Notes: a model not told the origin generated them from the sequence alone. A stretch of DNA of 64,000 nt from an uncultured Lachnospiraceae bacterium (GCA_934351255.1 CAKRJH010000001.1:186001-250000), one strand, 5' to 3'. Positions 32,836 through 42,729 are shown, numbered from the stretch's first letter. Numbers and translations: made by a program.

Positions 32836-33885
32836 ATGAAAAAAGCATTGATTACCGGGATTACAGGTCAGGATGGTTCCTACCTGGCAGAGTTTCTTTT
32901 GGAAAAAGGATATGAGGTTCATGGCATTGTACGCCGTGCGTCCATATCAAATACAGCGCGTATCGATCATCTGATCGAAAAAGGTGCGATTTCATTACAT
33001 GATGGGGATTTATCGGATTCTTCGGGACTGATTCGTCTGGTAGGCGAGATTCGTCCGGATGAGATTTATAACCTGGCGGCGCAGAGCCATGTGCAGGTAT
33101 CGTTTGATGCTCCGGAGTATTCCGGAGATGTGGATGCTCTTGGAGTGCTGCGTGTGCTGGAGGCGGTCCGCGTCTGTGGCCTGGAGAAGACCTGTCGTGT
33201 CTATCAGGCTTCTACTTCCGAGTTATATGGAAAGGTGGAGGAGGTGCCACAGCGTGAGACGACACCGTTTCATCCGTATTCACCATATGCCGTAGCGAAA
33301 CAGTACGGTTTCTGGATGGTGAAGGAGTATCGTGATGCATATGGGATGTTTGCGGTCAATGGTATTTTATTTAACCATGAGTCTGAGCGACGCGGCGAGA
33401 ATTTTGTGACGCGTAAGATCACATTGGCGGCCGGACGTATTGCAGAGGGGCTTCAGGATCATCTGGAACTTGGCAATATGGATTCTCTGCGTGACTGGGG
33501 TTATGCAAAGGATTATGTAGAGTGTATGTGGCTGATCATGCAGCAGGAGCAGCCGGATGATTTTGTGATCGCGACCGGCGTACAGCACACGGTGCGTGAT
33601 TTTACGGAGAAAGCATTCGCTGCCAATGGCATGAAGATCCGCTGGGAGGGCACTGGTGTGGACGAGAAGGGATACGATGAGCAGACCGGTAAGATGCTTG
33701 TCTGTGTCAATCCGCAGTGGTTCCGTCCTACCGATGTGGATAATCTCTGGGGCGATCCGACCAAGGCGAAGACGGTGCTTGGCTGGGATCCGCAGAAGAC
33801 CAGCTATGAGCAGCTCGTAGAGATCATGGCGAAGCATGATCGTGAACTGGCGAAGCGTGAGAAAGCGATGAGAGCAGTAATGTAA
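32836..33885 (+). CDS. gmd: GDP-mannose 4,6-dehydratase
   Basis: The first committed enzyme of de novo GDP-L-fucose synthesis, which converts GDP-D-mannose to GDP-4-keto-6-deoxymannose with bound NADP. The 349-residue length is typical. It has the Rossmann loop [15 protein letters not shown], the family block [30 protein letters not shown], and the catalytic STSELYGK and [13 protein letters not shown] (Tyr-x3-Lys). [16 protein letters not shown] is the product-family signature. GAAAGGA precedes ATG 32836. It starts a six-gene + strand run through GDP-fucose metabolism, with fcl following after 18 bp. Confidence 0.97.
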   Translation: MKKALITGITGQDGSYLAEFLLEKGYEVHGIVRRASISNTARIDHLIEKGAISLHDGDLSDSSGLIRLVGEIRPDEIYNLAAQSHVQVSFDAPEYSGDVDALGVLRVLEAVRVCGLEKTCRVYQASTSELYGKVEEVPQRETTPFHPYSPYAVAKQYGFWMVKEYRDAYGMFAVNGILFNHESERRGENFVTRKITLAAGRIAEGLQDHLELGNMDSLRDWGYAKDYVECMWLIMQQEQPDDFVIATGVQHTVRDFTEKAFAANGMKIRWEGTGVDEKGYDEQTGKMLVCVNPQWFRPTDVDNLWGDPTKAKTVLGWDPQKTSYEQLVEIMAKHDRELAKREKAMRAVM

Positions 33886-33903
33886 GGAAAGAAGGAAGAG
33901 AAA

Positions 33904-34848
33904 ATGATGGAGAAAGATGCGAAAATTTATGTGGCAGGCCATCGCGGAATGGTGGGATCTGCGATTGTGAGAGAACTGCAGAGACAGGGATATACCAATA
34001 TTGTGACGCGTACGCATGGAGAGCTGGATCTGACCAGACAGGATGCGGTGGAAGAGTTTTTTGCGCAGGAAAAGCCGGAATATGTCTTTTTGGCAGCTGC
34101 CAAAGTGGGAGGCATTGTGGCCAATCAGGAGGCACTTGCCGATTTCATGTATGACAATATGATCCTGGAGATGAATGTGATCCATTCAGCATGGGTCAAT
34201 GGCTGCAAGAAAGTGGAATTTCTGGGATCTTCCTGCATTTATCCGCGCATGGCACCGCAGCCGATGAAGGAGAGCTGCCTGCTGACGTCTGAACTGGAGA
34301 AGACCAACGAGGCATATGCCCTGGCGAAGATCAGCGGACTGAAATATTGCGAGTTCTTAAATCGTCAGTACGGGACCGATTATATTTCGGTCATGCCGAC
34401 CAATCTGTATGGGCCGAATGACAATTATCATCCGACACACAGTCATGTCCTTCCGGCATTGATCCGGCGTTTTCATGAGGCAAAGGAAGCAGGGCTTGAG
34501 TCTGTGACATGTTGGGGAGATGGCTCACCTCTCCGTGAGTTCCTGTATGTGGATGATCTGGCCAATCTCTGCGTATTCCTGATGAATCATTATTCTGGAA
34601 ATGAGACGGTCAATGCCGGAACCGGCAAGGAACTTTCTATCCGGGAACTGACAGAACTGGTGGCCAAAGTCATTGGGTACAAGGGGCGTATTGAATGGGA
34701 TACGACCAAACCGAATGGTACTCCACGCAAGCTGCTGGATGTCTCCAAGGCGACGGCGCTGGGATGGACCTATCACACGGAACTGGAAGAAGGGATCCGT
34801 TTGTCTTATGAGGATTTCCGGAACAATCCGATGAGAGCGGAGAGATAG
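33904..34848 (+). CDS. fcl: GDP-L-fucose synthase
   Basis: The NADPH-dependent epimerase/reductase that makes GDP-L-fucose from the product of Gmd. The 314 residues start with the Rossmann loop [17 protein letters not shown], followed by [14 protein letters not shown], the catalytic [18 protein letters not shown] (Ser) and [17 protein letters not shown] (Tyr-x3-Lys), and [20 protein letters not shown], all family hallmarks. It lies 18 bp after gmd. Downstream, a GCCCC/GGGGC hairpin at about 34869-34886 stands before the manC ribosome-binding site and might attenuate transcription. Confidence 0.96.
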   Translation: MMEKDAKIYVAGHRGMVGSAIVRELQRQGYTNIVTRTHGELDLTRQDAVEEFFAQEKPEYVFLAAAKVGGIVANQEALADFMYDNMILEMNVIHSAWVNGCKKVEFLGSSCIYPRMAPQPMKESCLLTSELEKTNEAYALAKISGLKYCEFLNRQYGTDYISVMPTNLYGPNDNYHPTHSHVLPALIRRFHEAKEAGLESVTCWGDGSPLREFLYVDDLANLCVFLMNHYSGNETVNAGTGKELSIRELTELVAKVIGYKGRIEWDTTKPNGTPRKLLDVSKATALGWTYHTELEEGIRLSYEDFRNNPMRAER

Positions 34849-34907
34849 AGAGACTATTTGTGCCTGCAGCCCCGTGAATATGGGGCGGGAAAGGAAGGGA
34901 GAACAAT

Positions 34908-36221
34908 ATGAATCTGGTGTTATTATCCGGCGGTTCCGGACAGCGCCTTTGGCCATTGTCCAATGATATCCGCTCAAAACAGTTTATTAAGATCTTTCAC
35001 AGAGAGGACGGGGAACTGGAGTCTATGGTGCAGCGTGTGTACCGTCAGATTAAGACGGTGGATACGGATGCTACCGTGACGATTGCCACTTCAAAGTCAC
35101 AGGTTTCTGCGATCCATAACCAGCTCGGGGAGGATGTCGGCATCAGTGTGGAGCCATGCCGCCGCGACACGTTTCCGGCCATTGCGCTGGCAGCAGCATA
35201 TCTGAAGGATGTCCAGGGCATTGATCCCGGGGAACCTGTGGTGGTATGTCCGGTGGATCCTTATGTGGAGAATGATTATTTTGAGGCATTGAAGGCATTG
35301 GGAGAGAGGGTTGCGGTCAGTGATGCCAATCTGGTGCTGATGGGGATCGAGCCGACATATCCCAGCGAAAAATATGGCTATATTATTCCGACGGGCAAGG
35401 AGGCACTCAGCAAAGTGTCTATGTTCAAGGAGAAGCCGACGCAGGAAGCAGCCCGGGAGTATATCTCACAGGGGGCGCTCTGGAATGGAGGCGTGTTCGC
35501 GTTCAGACTGGGATATGTTTTGGAGCGGGCGCATGAATTGATCGAGTTTACCGATTATGATGATCTGTTTACCCGTTATGAGACGTTGGAGAAGATCAGT
35601 TTTGACTATGCCGTGGTGGAACATGAGCCGTTGATCGAGGTGATGCGGTTTGCGGGTACCTGGAAGGATCTGGGAACCTGGAATACCCTGACCGAAGCCA
35701 TGGACAGCTCTTCGGTGGGAGAAGCCATGTTCAATGAGACCTGTGAGAATGTACATGTGGTCAATGAACTGGATGTGCCGGTGCTGTGTATGGGACTGAA
35801 GGATGTGGTGGTGTCTGCATCGCCTGAGGGAATTCTGGTCTCTGACAAAGAGCAGTCAAGTTATATCAAGCCATTTGTGAGCAGTCTGGATCAGCGCGTC
35901 ATGTTTGCAGAAAAATCCTGGGGAAGTTTCCGGGTGATGGATGTTGATGATTATTCGATGACGATCAAGGTAACGTTGAATCCGGGGCATCAGATGAATT
36001 ATCACAGCCATAAGAACCGTGATGAAGTCTGGGTGGTGATCGCCGGCGAGGGCAAGACCATTGTGGATGGCATGGAGCAGAGTGTGAAACCAGGAGATGT
36101 GATCACGATGTCTGCCGGCTGCCGTCATACCGTGATTGCCGATACCCAGTTGAAACTGATGGAAGTCCAGCTGGGAGAGAATATCAGCGTCAACGACAAA
36201 CAGAAATTTGATCTGGATTAG
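34908..36221 (+). CDS. manC: Mannose-1-phosphate guanylyltransferase with C-terminal cupin
   Basis: It makes GDP-mannose from GTP and mannose-1-phosphate. The 437-residue protein has the nucleotidyltransferase signature LLSGGSGQRLWPLSNDIRSK (the usual P before KQF is S here), VCPVDPYVEN, LMGIEPTYPSEKYGYI and FKEKPTQEAA with NGGVFAF. The C-terminal part from about residue 350 is a cupin (MNYHSHKNRDEVWVVIAGEG, GDVITMSAGCRH) of the type fused to ManC, normally linked to mannose-6-phosphate isomerase activity. A separate manA follows, so the cupin may be partly redundant. GGAAGGGAG precedes ATG 34908. Confidence 0.93.
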   Translation: MNLVLLSGGSGQRLWPLSNDIRSKQFIKIFHREDGELESMVQRVYRQIKTVDTDATVTIATSKSQVSAIHNQLGEDVGISVEPCRRDTFPAIALAAAYLKDVQGIDPGEPVVVCPVDPYVENDYFEALKALGERVAVSDANLVLMGIEPTYPSEKYGYIIPTGKEALSKVSMFKEKPTQEAAREYISQGALWNGGVFAFRLGYVLERAHELIEFTDYDDLFTRYETLEKISFDYAVVEHEPLIEVMRFAGTWKDLGTWNTLTEAMDSSSVGEAMFNETCENVHVVNELDVPVLCMGLKDVVVSASPEGILVSDKEQSSYIKPFVSSLDQRVMFAEKSWGSFRVMDVDDYSMTIKVTLNPGHQMNYHSHKNRDEVWVVIAGEGKTIVDGMEQSVKPGDVITMSAGCRHTVIADTQLKLMEVQLGENISVNDKQKFDLD

Positions 36222-36238
36222 TGGATGGGAGGCTTTGT

Positions 36239-37225
36239 ATGAGTGACCAACAGAAACCTCTTTTTCTGCGGCCTTCCGGAAAGGATTATCTCTGGGGTGG
36301 AAGAAGATTAAATGACGAGTTTGAAAAAGGGATCGACCTGTCTCCTCTGGCGGAGACCTGGGAATGTTCCACCCACCCGGATGGACCCAGCTATGTGGTG
36401 GGCGGGAGATTCGATGGAATGGAACTGGCGGATGTCCTGCGGGAAGAGCCGCAATATCTCGGCAGACGTCACGAAGGGCTCTGTGAACTTCCGATCCTGA
36501 TCAAATTCATTGATGCCAGGAAGGATCTTTCGGTTCAGGTGCATCCGGACGATGAGTATGCCGGGGAACATGAACACGGTCAGCTTGGCAAGACGGAAAT
36601 GTGGTATGTGCTGGATGCGGCGAAGGATGCCAGTCTGGTCTATGGTCTGAAGAGAGACTGCAGTCAGAGCGAGGTGCGCGATGCAATCGCAGATGGCACG
36701 ATCATGAATTATCTGCAAAAGGTTCCGGTGAAGAAGGATGATCTGTTTTTTATCGAGGCGGGTACGATCCATGCGATCGGTGCAGGGGCACTGGTGGCGG
36801 AAATCCAGGAAAATTCCAATCTGACCTATCGCTTATATGATTATGACCGCGTAGGAAAAGACGGAAAGAAACGTCCTCTGCATGTTGACAAGGCATTGGA
36901 GGTGGCGCGGCTGAAAAGCAGTAGTGAACCGAGGCAGCCTCTCCGCGTGCTGAGATATCGCTGCGGGATGGCGTCAGAACTGCTGACGCGCTGTAAATAC
37001 TTTGAAGTATATCGGATGCTGATCAACACGGAGCGGCGCCAGAGGGTGCATTACAGGGCGGATGAGATGGCATTTCGCGTGCTGTTATGTGTCAATGGCT
37101 GTGGGACTCTGGAGGATTCGGATGGAGTGAGATCCTTCTATAAGGGAGACTGTATTTTTGTCCCGGCAGATTCGGAGACGGTGACGATCCAGGGACAGGC
37201 TCAGTTTCTGGATGTCAGGGGATAA
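36239..37225 (+). CDS. manA: Mannose-6-phosphate isomerase, class I
   Basis: The zinc enzyme that interconverts fructose-6-phosphate and mannose-6-phosphate and so links glycolysis to GDP-mannose. The 328-residue protein has KDYLWGGRRL, the zinc-site blocks LSVQVHPDDEYAG and FFIEAGTIHAIGAGALVAEI, and LTYRLYDYDR. ATG 36239 is chosen because GGGAGG lies 6 bases upstream; a GTG in frame at 36221 overlaps the manC stop and has no better site. It follows manC after 17 bp and is probably in the same operon. Confidence 0.93.
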   Translation: MSDQQKPLFLRPSGKDYLWGGRRLNDEFEKGIDLSPLAETWECSTHPDGPSYVVGGRFDGMELADVLREEPQYLGRRHEGLCELPILIKFIDARKDLSVQVHPDDEYAGEHEHGQLGKTEMWYVLDAAKDASLVYGLKRDCSQSEVRDAIADGTIMNYLQKVPVKKDDLFFIEAGTIHAIGAGALVAEIQENSNLTYRLYDYDRVGKDGKKRPLHVDKALEVARLKSSSEPRQPLRVLRYRCGMASELLTRCKYFEVYRMLINTERRQRVHYRADEMAFRVLLCVNGCGTLEDSDGVRSFYKGDCIFVPADSETVTIQGQAQFLDVRG

Positions 37226-37272
37226 AAGCGTGCCGGAGAGACCGGGGGATTGTCTGAAAATGGAGGAAGAGA

Positions 37273-38958
37273 ATGAATAGAGAGGATATCAGAAGAGAAT
37301 ATGAGAGATGGCTGGAACTGGCGACGGCGGATGATGACGTTGCCGCGCAGCTGCGGACCTATGATGATGCAAAGATGGAAGATGCGTTTTACCGTGATCT
37401 CGCATTTGGCACGGGGGGGCTGCGCGGTGTGATCGGTGCCGGAACCAATCGTATGAATGTCTATACGGTGGCCAAAGCGTCTCAGGGTCTGGCGGATTAT
37501 CTGTTGGAGCAGTTTGAGCAGCCATCCGTAGTGATCGGATATGACAGCCGTATTAAGAGTGACCTGTTCGCGAGGGTAGCAGCCGATGTATTGGCGGCCA
37601 ATGGAATCCGGGTTCATATCTGGCCGGAACTGATGCCGGTGCCGACGGTCTCCTATGCGATCCGCCATCTGCACACGTCAGCCGGTATTATGATCACGGC
37701 GTCACACAATCCGGGCAAGTACAATGGGTACAAGGTATATGGTGCCGATGGATGTCAGATCACGACAGAGGCTGCGGATGCTATTCTGAAAGAAATTACC
37801 AAGCTGGATATTTTCGCAGATGTCAGACACAGCGACTATGAAGAGGGGATTGCTTCCGGAATGATCTCATATATTCCGGAGGACGTTTATACGGCGTTTG
37901 TCGAGAAGGTAAAGGACCAGTCTGTATTGTTCGGGGATCCTGTGGATAAAAATGTTGCCATTGTCTACAGTCCGTTAAATGGGACAGGTCTCAGACCGGT
38001 TACCCGGACGCTTCGGGAAATGGGTTATACCAATATTACCGTGGTGAGGGAACAGGAGAAGCCGGACGGTCATTTTCCGACTTGTCCATATCCGAATCCG
38101 GAGATCCGGGAAGCGATGGCATTGGGCGTGGAATATGCGAAGAAATATCATGCGGACCTGCTTCTGGCGACGGATCCGGATTGTGACCGCGTGGGAATTG
38201 CGGTTAAGAACAAACAGGGAGATTATGAACTTCTGTCCGGCAATCAGACCGGAATGCTTCTGCTGGATTATATCTGCAGCCAGCGCCGGAAACATGGAAA
38301 AATGCCGGCGGATCCGGTGATGATCAAGACGATCGTGACGATGGATATGGGAGAGCAGATCGCGTCTCATTACGGATTGGATACGATCAATGTGCTGACC
38401 GGTTTTAAGTTTATCGGGGAGCAGATCGGCCGGTTGGAACAGCAGGGGAAAGAGGATAGCTTTGTCTTCGGATTTGAGGAAAGTTACGGCTATCTGACCG
38501 GAGGGTATGTCCGCGATAAGGACGGAGTGGACGGTGCATATATGATCTGTGAGATGTTCAGTTATTATGCGACAAAAGGGATCAGTCTTCTTGACAAACT
38601 GGAGGAGTTGTACCGGACGTACGGATATTGTATGAATACACTGCACAGTTATGAATTTGATGGCAGTGCCGGATTTGAAAAAATGCAGTCGATCATGAAA
38701 GCATTTCGCGGAGAGATCACTGAATTCGGCGGGAAGAAGGTACAGAAACTCCTGGACTATGCACCGGGGCTGGATGGCCTTCCAAAGTCTGATGTATTGA
38801 AATTTATCCTGGAGGATAATTGTTCCATCGTGGTTCGTCCTTCGGGTACCGAACCCAAATTAAAGATCTATGTCTCTGTCAGTGCCAAAGATGAGGCGGA
38901 AGCACAAAACACGGAGGAAGCGATTGTACAGAGTGCGCTGACATGGATAAAAAACTGA
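37273..38958 (+). CDS. Phosphomannomutase/phosphoglucomutase (phospho-sugar mutase)
   Basis: A 561-residue alpha-D-phosphohexomutase. In this locus it most likely converts mannose-6-phosphate to mannose-1-phosphate for ManC, though enzymes of this size class often also accept glucose phosphates. The four active-site loops are present: phosphoserine loop GIMITASHNPGKYNGYKVYG, metal-binding LATDPDCDRVGIA, sugar-binding FGFEESYGYLTGG, and phosphate-binding VRPSGTEPKLKIYV. GGAGGAAGAG lies upstream of ATG 37273. It completes the route fructose-6-phosphate to GDP-fucose together with the four genes upstream. Confidence 0.9.
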   Translation: MNREDIRREYERWLELATADDDVAAQLRTYDDAKMEDAFYRDLAFGTGGLRGVIGAGTNRMNVYTVAKASQGLADYLLEQFEQPSVVIGYDSRIKSDLFARVAADVLAANGIRVHIWPELMPVPTVSYAIRHLHTSAGIMITASHNPGKYNGYKVYGADGCQITTEAADAILKEITKLDIFADVRHSDYEEGIASGMISYIPEDVYTAFVEKVKDQSVLFGDPVDKNVAIVYSPLNGTGLRPVTRTLREMGYTNITVVREQEKPDGHFPTCPYPNPEIREAMALGVEYAKKYHADLLLATDPDCDRVGIAVKNKQGDYELLSGNQTGMLLLDYICSQRRKHGKMPADPVMIKTIVTMDMGEQIASHYGLDTINVLTGFKFIGEQIGRLEQQGKEDSFVFGFEESYGYLTGGYVRDKDGVDGAYMICEMFSYYATKGISLLDKLEELYRTYGYCMNTLHSYEFDGSAGFEKMQSIMKAFRGEITEFGGKKVQKLLDYAPGLDGLPKSDVLKFILEDNCSIVVRPSGTEPKLKIYVSVSAKDEAEAQNTEEAIVQSALTWIKN

Positions 38959-38961
38959 TGT

Positions 38962-39032
38962 TTGTCATAAGGCGGATTATCTGGTATAATTTTTCATAGA
39001 TTCGCAGTTTGCTGTCTGGTAAATTCTGCGAA
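38962..39032 (+). promoter_or_regulatory. Promoter of fkp and inverted repeat near transcription start
   Basis: TTGTCA (38962-38967), a 17-bp spacer and a perfect TATAAT (38985-38990) with TGG before the -10. An inverted repeat follows, TTCGCAG (39001-39007) and CTGCGAA (39026-39032), just after the expected start at about 38997. It could be an operator or a leader hairpin. It implies that fucose salvage can be expressed independently of the de novo genes. Confidence 0.75.
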
Positions 39033-39058
39033 AATACAAATACCAAAGGGAAGGGACT

Positions 39059-41992
39059 ATGAGAAATTTACATTCACTTTTCTTGTCTCAGGCATATCAG
39101 GACTGCTGGGACGATTATAACAGATCTTTGAAACTGAAAAATTTTCCAAAATGGGATTATGTGATCCTCACTGCTTCCAATGAACAGCAGGCAGAGGGAT
39201 TCCGCAGACAGATCGAGGACAGACAGGATGTGCTTCCTGCTTCGACAAAGTTTGTGGCGATTCCGGATCGGGATGGCAGGCGTGTCGGTTCGGGTGGGGC
39301 CACACTGGAAGTGTTAAAATATCTCCGTGAACAGGAGAGTTCTTTTGAAAATTTACGTGTGCTGGTGATCCATTCCGGCGGAGACAGCAAGAGAGTACCT
39401 CAGTACTCTGCCCTGGGCAAACTGTTTTCTCCGGTTCCTCATCAGCTTCCGAATGGGCGCAGTTCCACATTGTTTGATGAGTTTTTGATCTGCATGAGTT
39501 CGGTTCCTTCTCGTATCCGGGAGGGGATGGTGCTGCTTTCAGGGGATGTCCTTCTTTTGTTTAATCCTCTGCAGATTGATTATAATCAGGTTGGAGCGGC
39601 GGCCATTTCTTTTAAGGAGCATGTGGAGACCGGCAAGAACCACGGCGTTTATCTGAATGGACCGGATGGCAATGTCCGATGTTGTCTTCAGAAGAAACCG
39701 GTGGAGGAGCTGCGTCGTGTCGGTGCGGTGAATGATGCGGACTGTGTAGATATTGATACAGGTGCTTTGATCTTCAGCAGTCAGATGATGGATTCTCTGT
39801 ATTCACTGATTGCGACACCGGAGGATTATGACCGTCATGTCAATGAAAAGACAAGACTATCTTTGTATGCAGACTTTTTGTATCCGCTGGCAGAAGATTC
39901 GACATTGGAACAGTTCTATCAGGAAAAGCCGGAAGGAGAATTTTGTCCGGAACTGACTCAGGCTAGGGAACGGGTCTGGAATGTACTGCGTCCATATCGG
40001 ATGAAACTGCTGCGCCTGGCACCCGCCAAGTTTATTCATTTTGGAACGACCAGAGAGATCCTGGAACTGATGAGCGGCGGAGTGGATGAGTACCGCGATC
40101 TGGGCTGGAATCGTCTGGTCAACAGTAGTATTCCGGGTGGAACCGCCGGGTATAACAGCGTCCTCAGCACAGGTGCGTCTGTCGGGAAGGATTGTTACCT
40201 GGAGGTGTCTTATGTACACCGTGCGGCCAGAGTGGGGGATCATTGTGTGTTGTCATTTGTGGACATTCATGATGAGGAGATACCGGACCATGTCGTCCTT
40301 CACGGCTTAAAGCAGCGGGATGGCAGGTTTGTCGTGCGTATGTTTGATGTTTCGGACAATCCGAAAGAGAACAGGCTGTTTGGCAGAGATCTGGAGCAGA
40401 TCGCGCAGGAACTGGGAGTTTCCCTGTGGGAAGACGAGTCACATACTCTGTGGTCTGCCGGCCTGTATCCGGTCAGGGATACGATTCGGGAAGCGGTAGC
40501 AGCGACGCTGAATCTGTACGAATTGGTTCAGGGACGAGGAGACCGGGAAGCCTGGCTGCGTGAGACACGGACTTCACTGTGCTCCGGGTTTAATGCGGCA
40601 GATCCGGATGCGATCATCGCGTGGAACCGACGGATGTCTGATCTGGTGGCGATGGATGAGATTGTCAAGGCAATCGATCAGAAGATTCCGGTACAGGAGC
40701 TCCCGAAGAGAAAGGCGCTGACCAAGATTCAGTCGGAATGGTTGCAGAGGCGTCTGAGCAAAGCGGATTTCAGTGAAAAACTGCGGCTTCATTATTATCT
40801 GGGTGTGCTTTTGGAAGATGAAGATGAGGTGCAGGAGTGCTTTAATACCATTCAGTCGGAGGTTCTTGCCTCGACGATAGAGAATCTCACATACAATGAA
40901 AATGCAAGGATTGTCAAGGAAAAACATACCGTGAAACTTCCGCTTCGTGTGAACTGGGGCGGGGGCTGGAGCGATACCCCTCCATATTGTAACGAGAAGG
41001 GGGGCACGGTCCTGAATGTTGCGATCTTGCTGAACAATGAGAAACCGGTAGAGGTGACTCTGGAGCGGATCGCAGAGCGTAAAGTAGTGTTTGACAGTCG
41101 GGATATGGATGTTCACGGAGAGTTTGAGGATATCCGGGAACTGCAAAGAACCGGGGATCCGTTTGATCCATTTGCCCTTCAGAAAGCCTGTCTGCTGGCA
41201 TGTGGGATCATTCCGCGGCAGGGACATGATCTGTCCGAGATTTTGGACAGGCTGGGAGGCGGCTTTGTGATGCATTCTGAGGTGACCAACGTCCCAAAAG
41301 GAAGCGGTCTTGGAACGTCTTCTATCTTGTCAGCGGCATGTGTGAAAGCTGTGTTTGAATTTATGGATATTGCATATACAGAAGAAGATTTGTATTCGCA
41401 TGTGCTGGCGATGGAACAGATCATGTCAACCGGTGGTGGCTGGCAGGATCAGGTGGGAGGAATTACTCCGGGCATGAAATATATAACCTCTCTGCCGGGG
41501 ATCAATCAGCAGTTGAAGGTGGCTCATGTGGAGATTCCGAAAGAGACACAACGAGAGCTTGATGAGAGATTCTGCCTGATCTATACCGGTCAGCGCAGAC
41601 TGGCCCGGAATCTTCTGCGGGATGTGATCGGGCGTTATGTGGGCAACGAGCCGGACAGCCTGTTTGCGCTGGAGGAAATCCAGAAGACCGCAGTACTGAT
41701 GAGGTTTGAACTGGAACGCGGCAATGTAGATGGATTTGCAAAGTTGTTGAACTATCACTGGGAGCTGAGTAAAAAGGTCGATGCGGGAAGCAGCAACACA
41801 TTGATCGAGCAGATCTTCAGCAGCATCGAAGAGTATGTCGACGGAAAACTGGTGTGTGGTGCCGGCGGCGGTGGATTCCTGCAGGTGATCTTAAAGAAGA
41901 ATGTGACCAGAAAGCAGGTGGCAGACCGGCTTCATGAAGTATTCATGGACAGCCTGGTAGATGTCGCAGACTGCAAACTGGTCTGGGAGTGA
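39059..41992 (+). CDS. fkp: Bifunctional L-fucokinase / L-fucose-1-phosphate guanylyltransferase
   Basis: The salvage enzyme that phosphorylates free L-fucose and then joins it to GTP to give GDP-L-fucose. It is known from Bacteroides Fkp and plant FKGP. The 977-residue length fits. The N-terminal half is the pyrophosphorylase: GRRVGSGGATLEVLKYL near residues 73-89, then VIHSGGDSKRVPQYSALGKL. The C-terminal third is a GHMP kinase: LPLRVNWGGGWSDTPPYCNE near 624-643, VPKGSGLGTSSILSAA near 744-759, and GGWQDQVGG and CGAGGGGFLQVIL. It has its own promoter and is followed by a terminator. Exogenous fucose, for example from host glycans, could feed the polysaccharide directly. Confidence 0.94.
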   Translation: MRNLHSLFLSQAYQDCWDDYNRSLKLKNFPKWDYVILTASNEQQAEGFRRQIEDRQDVLPASTKFVAIPDRDGRRVGSGGATLEVLKYLREQESSFENLRVLVIHSGGDSKRVPQYSALGKLFSPVPHQLPNGRSSTLFDEFLICMSSVPSRIREGMVLLSGDVLLLFNPLQIDYNQVGAAAISFKEHVETGKNHGVYLNGPDGNVRCCLQKKPVEELRRVGAVNDADCVDIDTGALIFSSQMMDSLYSLIATPEDYDRHVNEKTRLSLYADFLYPLAEDSTLEQFYQEKPEGEFCPELTQARERVWNVLRPYRMKLLRLAPAKFIHFGTTREILELMSGGVDEYRDLGWNRLVNSSIPGGTAGYNSVLSTGASVGKDCYLEVSYVHRAARVGDHCVLSFVDIHDEEIPDHVVLHGLKQRDGRFVVRMFDVSDNPKENRLFGRDLEQIAQELGVSLWEDESHTLWSAGLYPVRDTIREAVAATLNLYELVQGRGDREAWLRETRTSLCSGFNAADPDAIIAWNRRMSDLVAMDEIVKAIDQKIPVQELPKRKALTKIQSEWLQRRLSKADFSEKLRLHYYLGVLLEDEDEVQECFNTIQSEVLASTIENLTYNENARIVKEKHTVKLPLRVNWGGGWSDTPPYCNEKGGTVLNVAILLNNEKPVEVTLERIAERKVVFDSRDMDVHGEFEDIRELQRTGDPFDPFALQKACLLACGIIPRQGHDLSEILDRLGGGFVMHSEVTNVPKGSGLGTSSILSAACVKAVFEFMDIAYTEEDLYSHVLAMEQIMSTGGGWQDQVGGITPGMKYITSLPGINQQLKVAHVEIPKETQRELDERFCLIYTGQRRLARNLLRDVIGRYVGNEPDSLFALEEIQKTAVLMRFELERGNVDGFAKLLNYHWELSKKVDAGSSNTLIEQIFSSIEEYVDGKLVCGAGGGGFLQVILKKNVTRKQVADRLHEVFMDSLVDVADCKLVWE

Positions 41993-42027
41993 TCCGACAT
42001 ATTTTCCAAAAAAGGATTTAATCAAGC

Positions 42028-42060
42028 AAAGCATGCAGCAGGAAAGGCTGCATGCTTTTA
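42028..42060 (+). terminator. Terminator between fkp and fucU
   Basis: AAAGCATGCAGC (42028-42039) and GCTGCATGCTTT (42047-42058) form a perfect 12-bp stem with a 7-base loop and T-rich end. An in-frame ATG at 42052 lies inside this hairpin, which argues against it as the fucU start. Read-through could still give some fkp-fucU co-expression. Confidence 0.8.
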
Positions 42061-42084
42061 AAACAGAAAGGCATGGTGAGTAAG

Positions 42085-42510
42085 ATGTTAAAGGGAATTT
42101 CTCCACTGATATCGCCGGATCTGCTCAAGATCCTGAATGAAATGGGACATGGAAATGAAATTGTGCTGGCGGATGCAAACTTTCCGACTGCCAGTATCGG
42201 CAAGCGGATCGTGCGCGCTGACGGGATCGGTGCGGTTGATCTGCTGGATGCCATTTTACCGCTGTTTCCACTCGACCAGTACGATGAGGATCATTTCGTC
42301 CTGATGGAAGTGGTACCGGGCGATCCGGTAGAAACGCCCATCTGGGATGAGTACCAGACGGTGCTTGACCGGTATGAGCCGGATGCACATATTCAGAAGA
42401 TGGAACGGTTTGCGTACTATGAGCGCGCGCGGCAGGCATATTGCGTGGTGGCCACCGGGGAGACAGCCCAGTATGCCAATATCATATTGAAGAAGGGTGT
42501 TGTGAGATAA
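42085..42510 (+). CDS. fucU: L-fucose mutarotase (RbsD/FucU family)
   Basis: FucU converts alpha- and beta-L-fucose so that free fucose is available to the kinase. The 141 residues start MLKGISPLISPDLLKILNEM and continue GHGNEIVLADANFPTAS, very close to the classic FucU N-terminus. That block sets the start at ATG 42085 rather than 42052. The C-terminus (FAYYERARQAYCVVATGETA, YANIILKKGV) fits. Directly downstream of fkp it makes good sense in fucose salvage, although a terminator lies between. No fucose permease is visible in the window. Confidence 0.92.
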   Translation: MLKGISPLISPDLLKILNEMGHGNEIVLADANFPTASIGKRIVRADGIGAVDLLDAILPLFPLDQYDEDHFVLMEVVPGDPVETPIWDEYQTVLDRYEPDAHIQKMERFAYYERARQAYCVVATGETAQYANIILKKGVVR

Positions 42511-42531
42511 GGGGGGAGGGAAGATGATTGC

Positions 42532-42729
42532 ATGAGCACATTATTTACATTTCTTGAAAATTTTGCTGTAGATAATCTTATTAAGATTTATGAGGATGGA
42601 AGTCTTATTTATGAAGGCGAGATGGGAGATGTACCCCAGAGGATTACCAATATGATGAACATTATTGAAGGTACAGCAAAATGGAGCGGTGAATATCTCG
42701 AAGTTATGGTAAAAAGAGATATTCACTGA
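42532..42729 (+). CDS. 65-residue protein of unknown function
   Basis: A small soluble-looking protein with a plausible gene structure: GGGGGGAGGG about 12 bases before ATG 42532, 21 bp after fucU, and a sensible amino acid pattern (NLIKIYEDGSLIYEGEMGDV, then EYLEVMVKRDIH). I do not recognise it by name. It is much more AT-rich than fucU and lies immediately before the second small-peptide cassette, so it may have arrived together with it. Confidence 0.55.
   Translation: MSTLFTFLENFAVDNLIKIYEDGSLIYEGEMGDVPQRITNMMNIIEGTAKWSGEYLEVMVKRDIH

Noticed and set aside
33367..34185. A 272-codon minus-strand frame opposite gmd and fcl
   Set aside because: It crosses two real genes on the other strand and is rich in His/Leu/Arg, typical of shadow frames.
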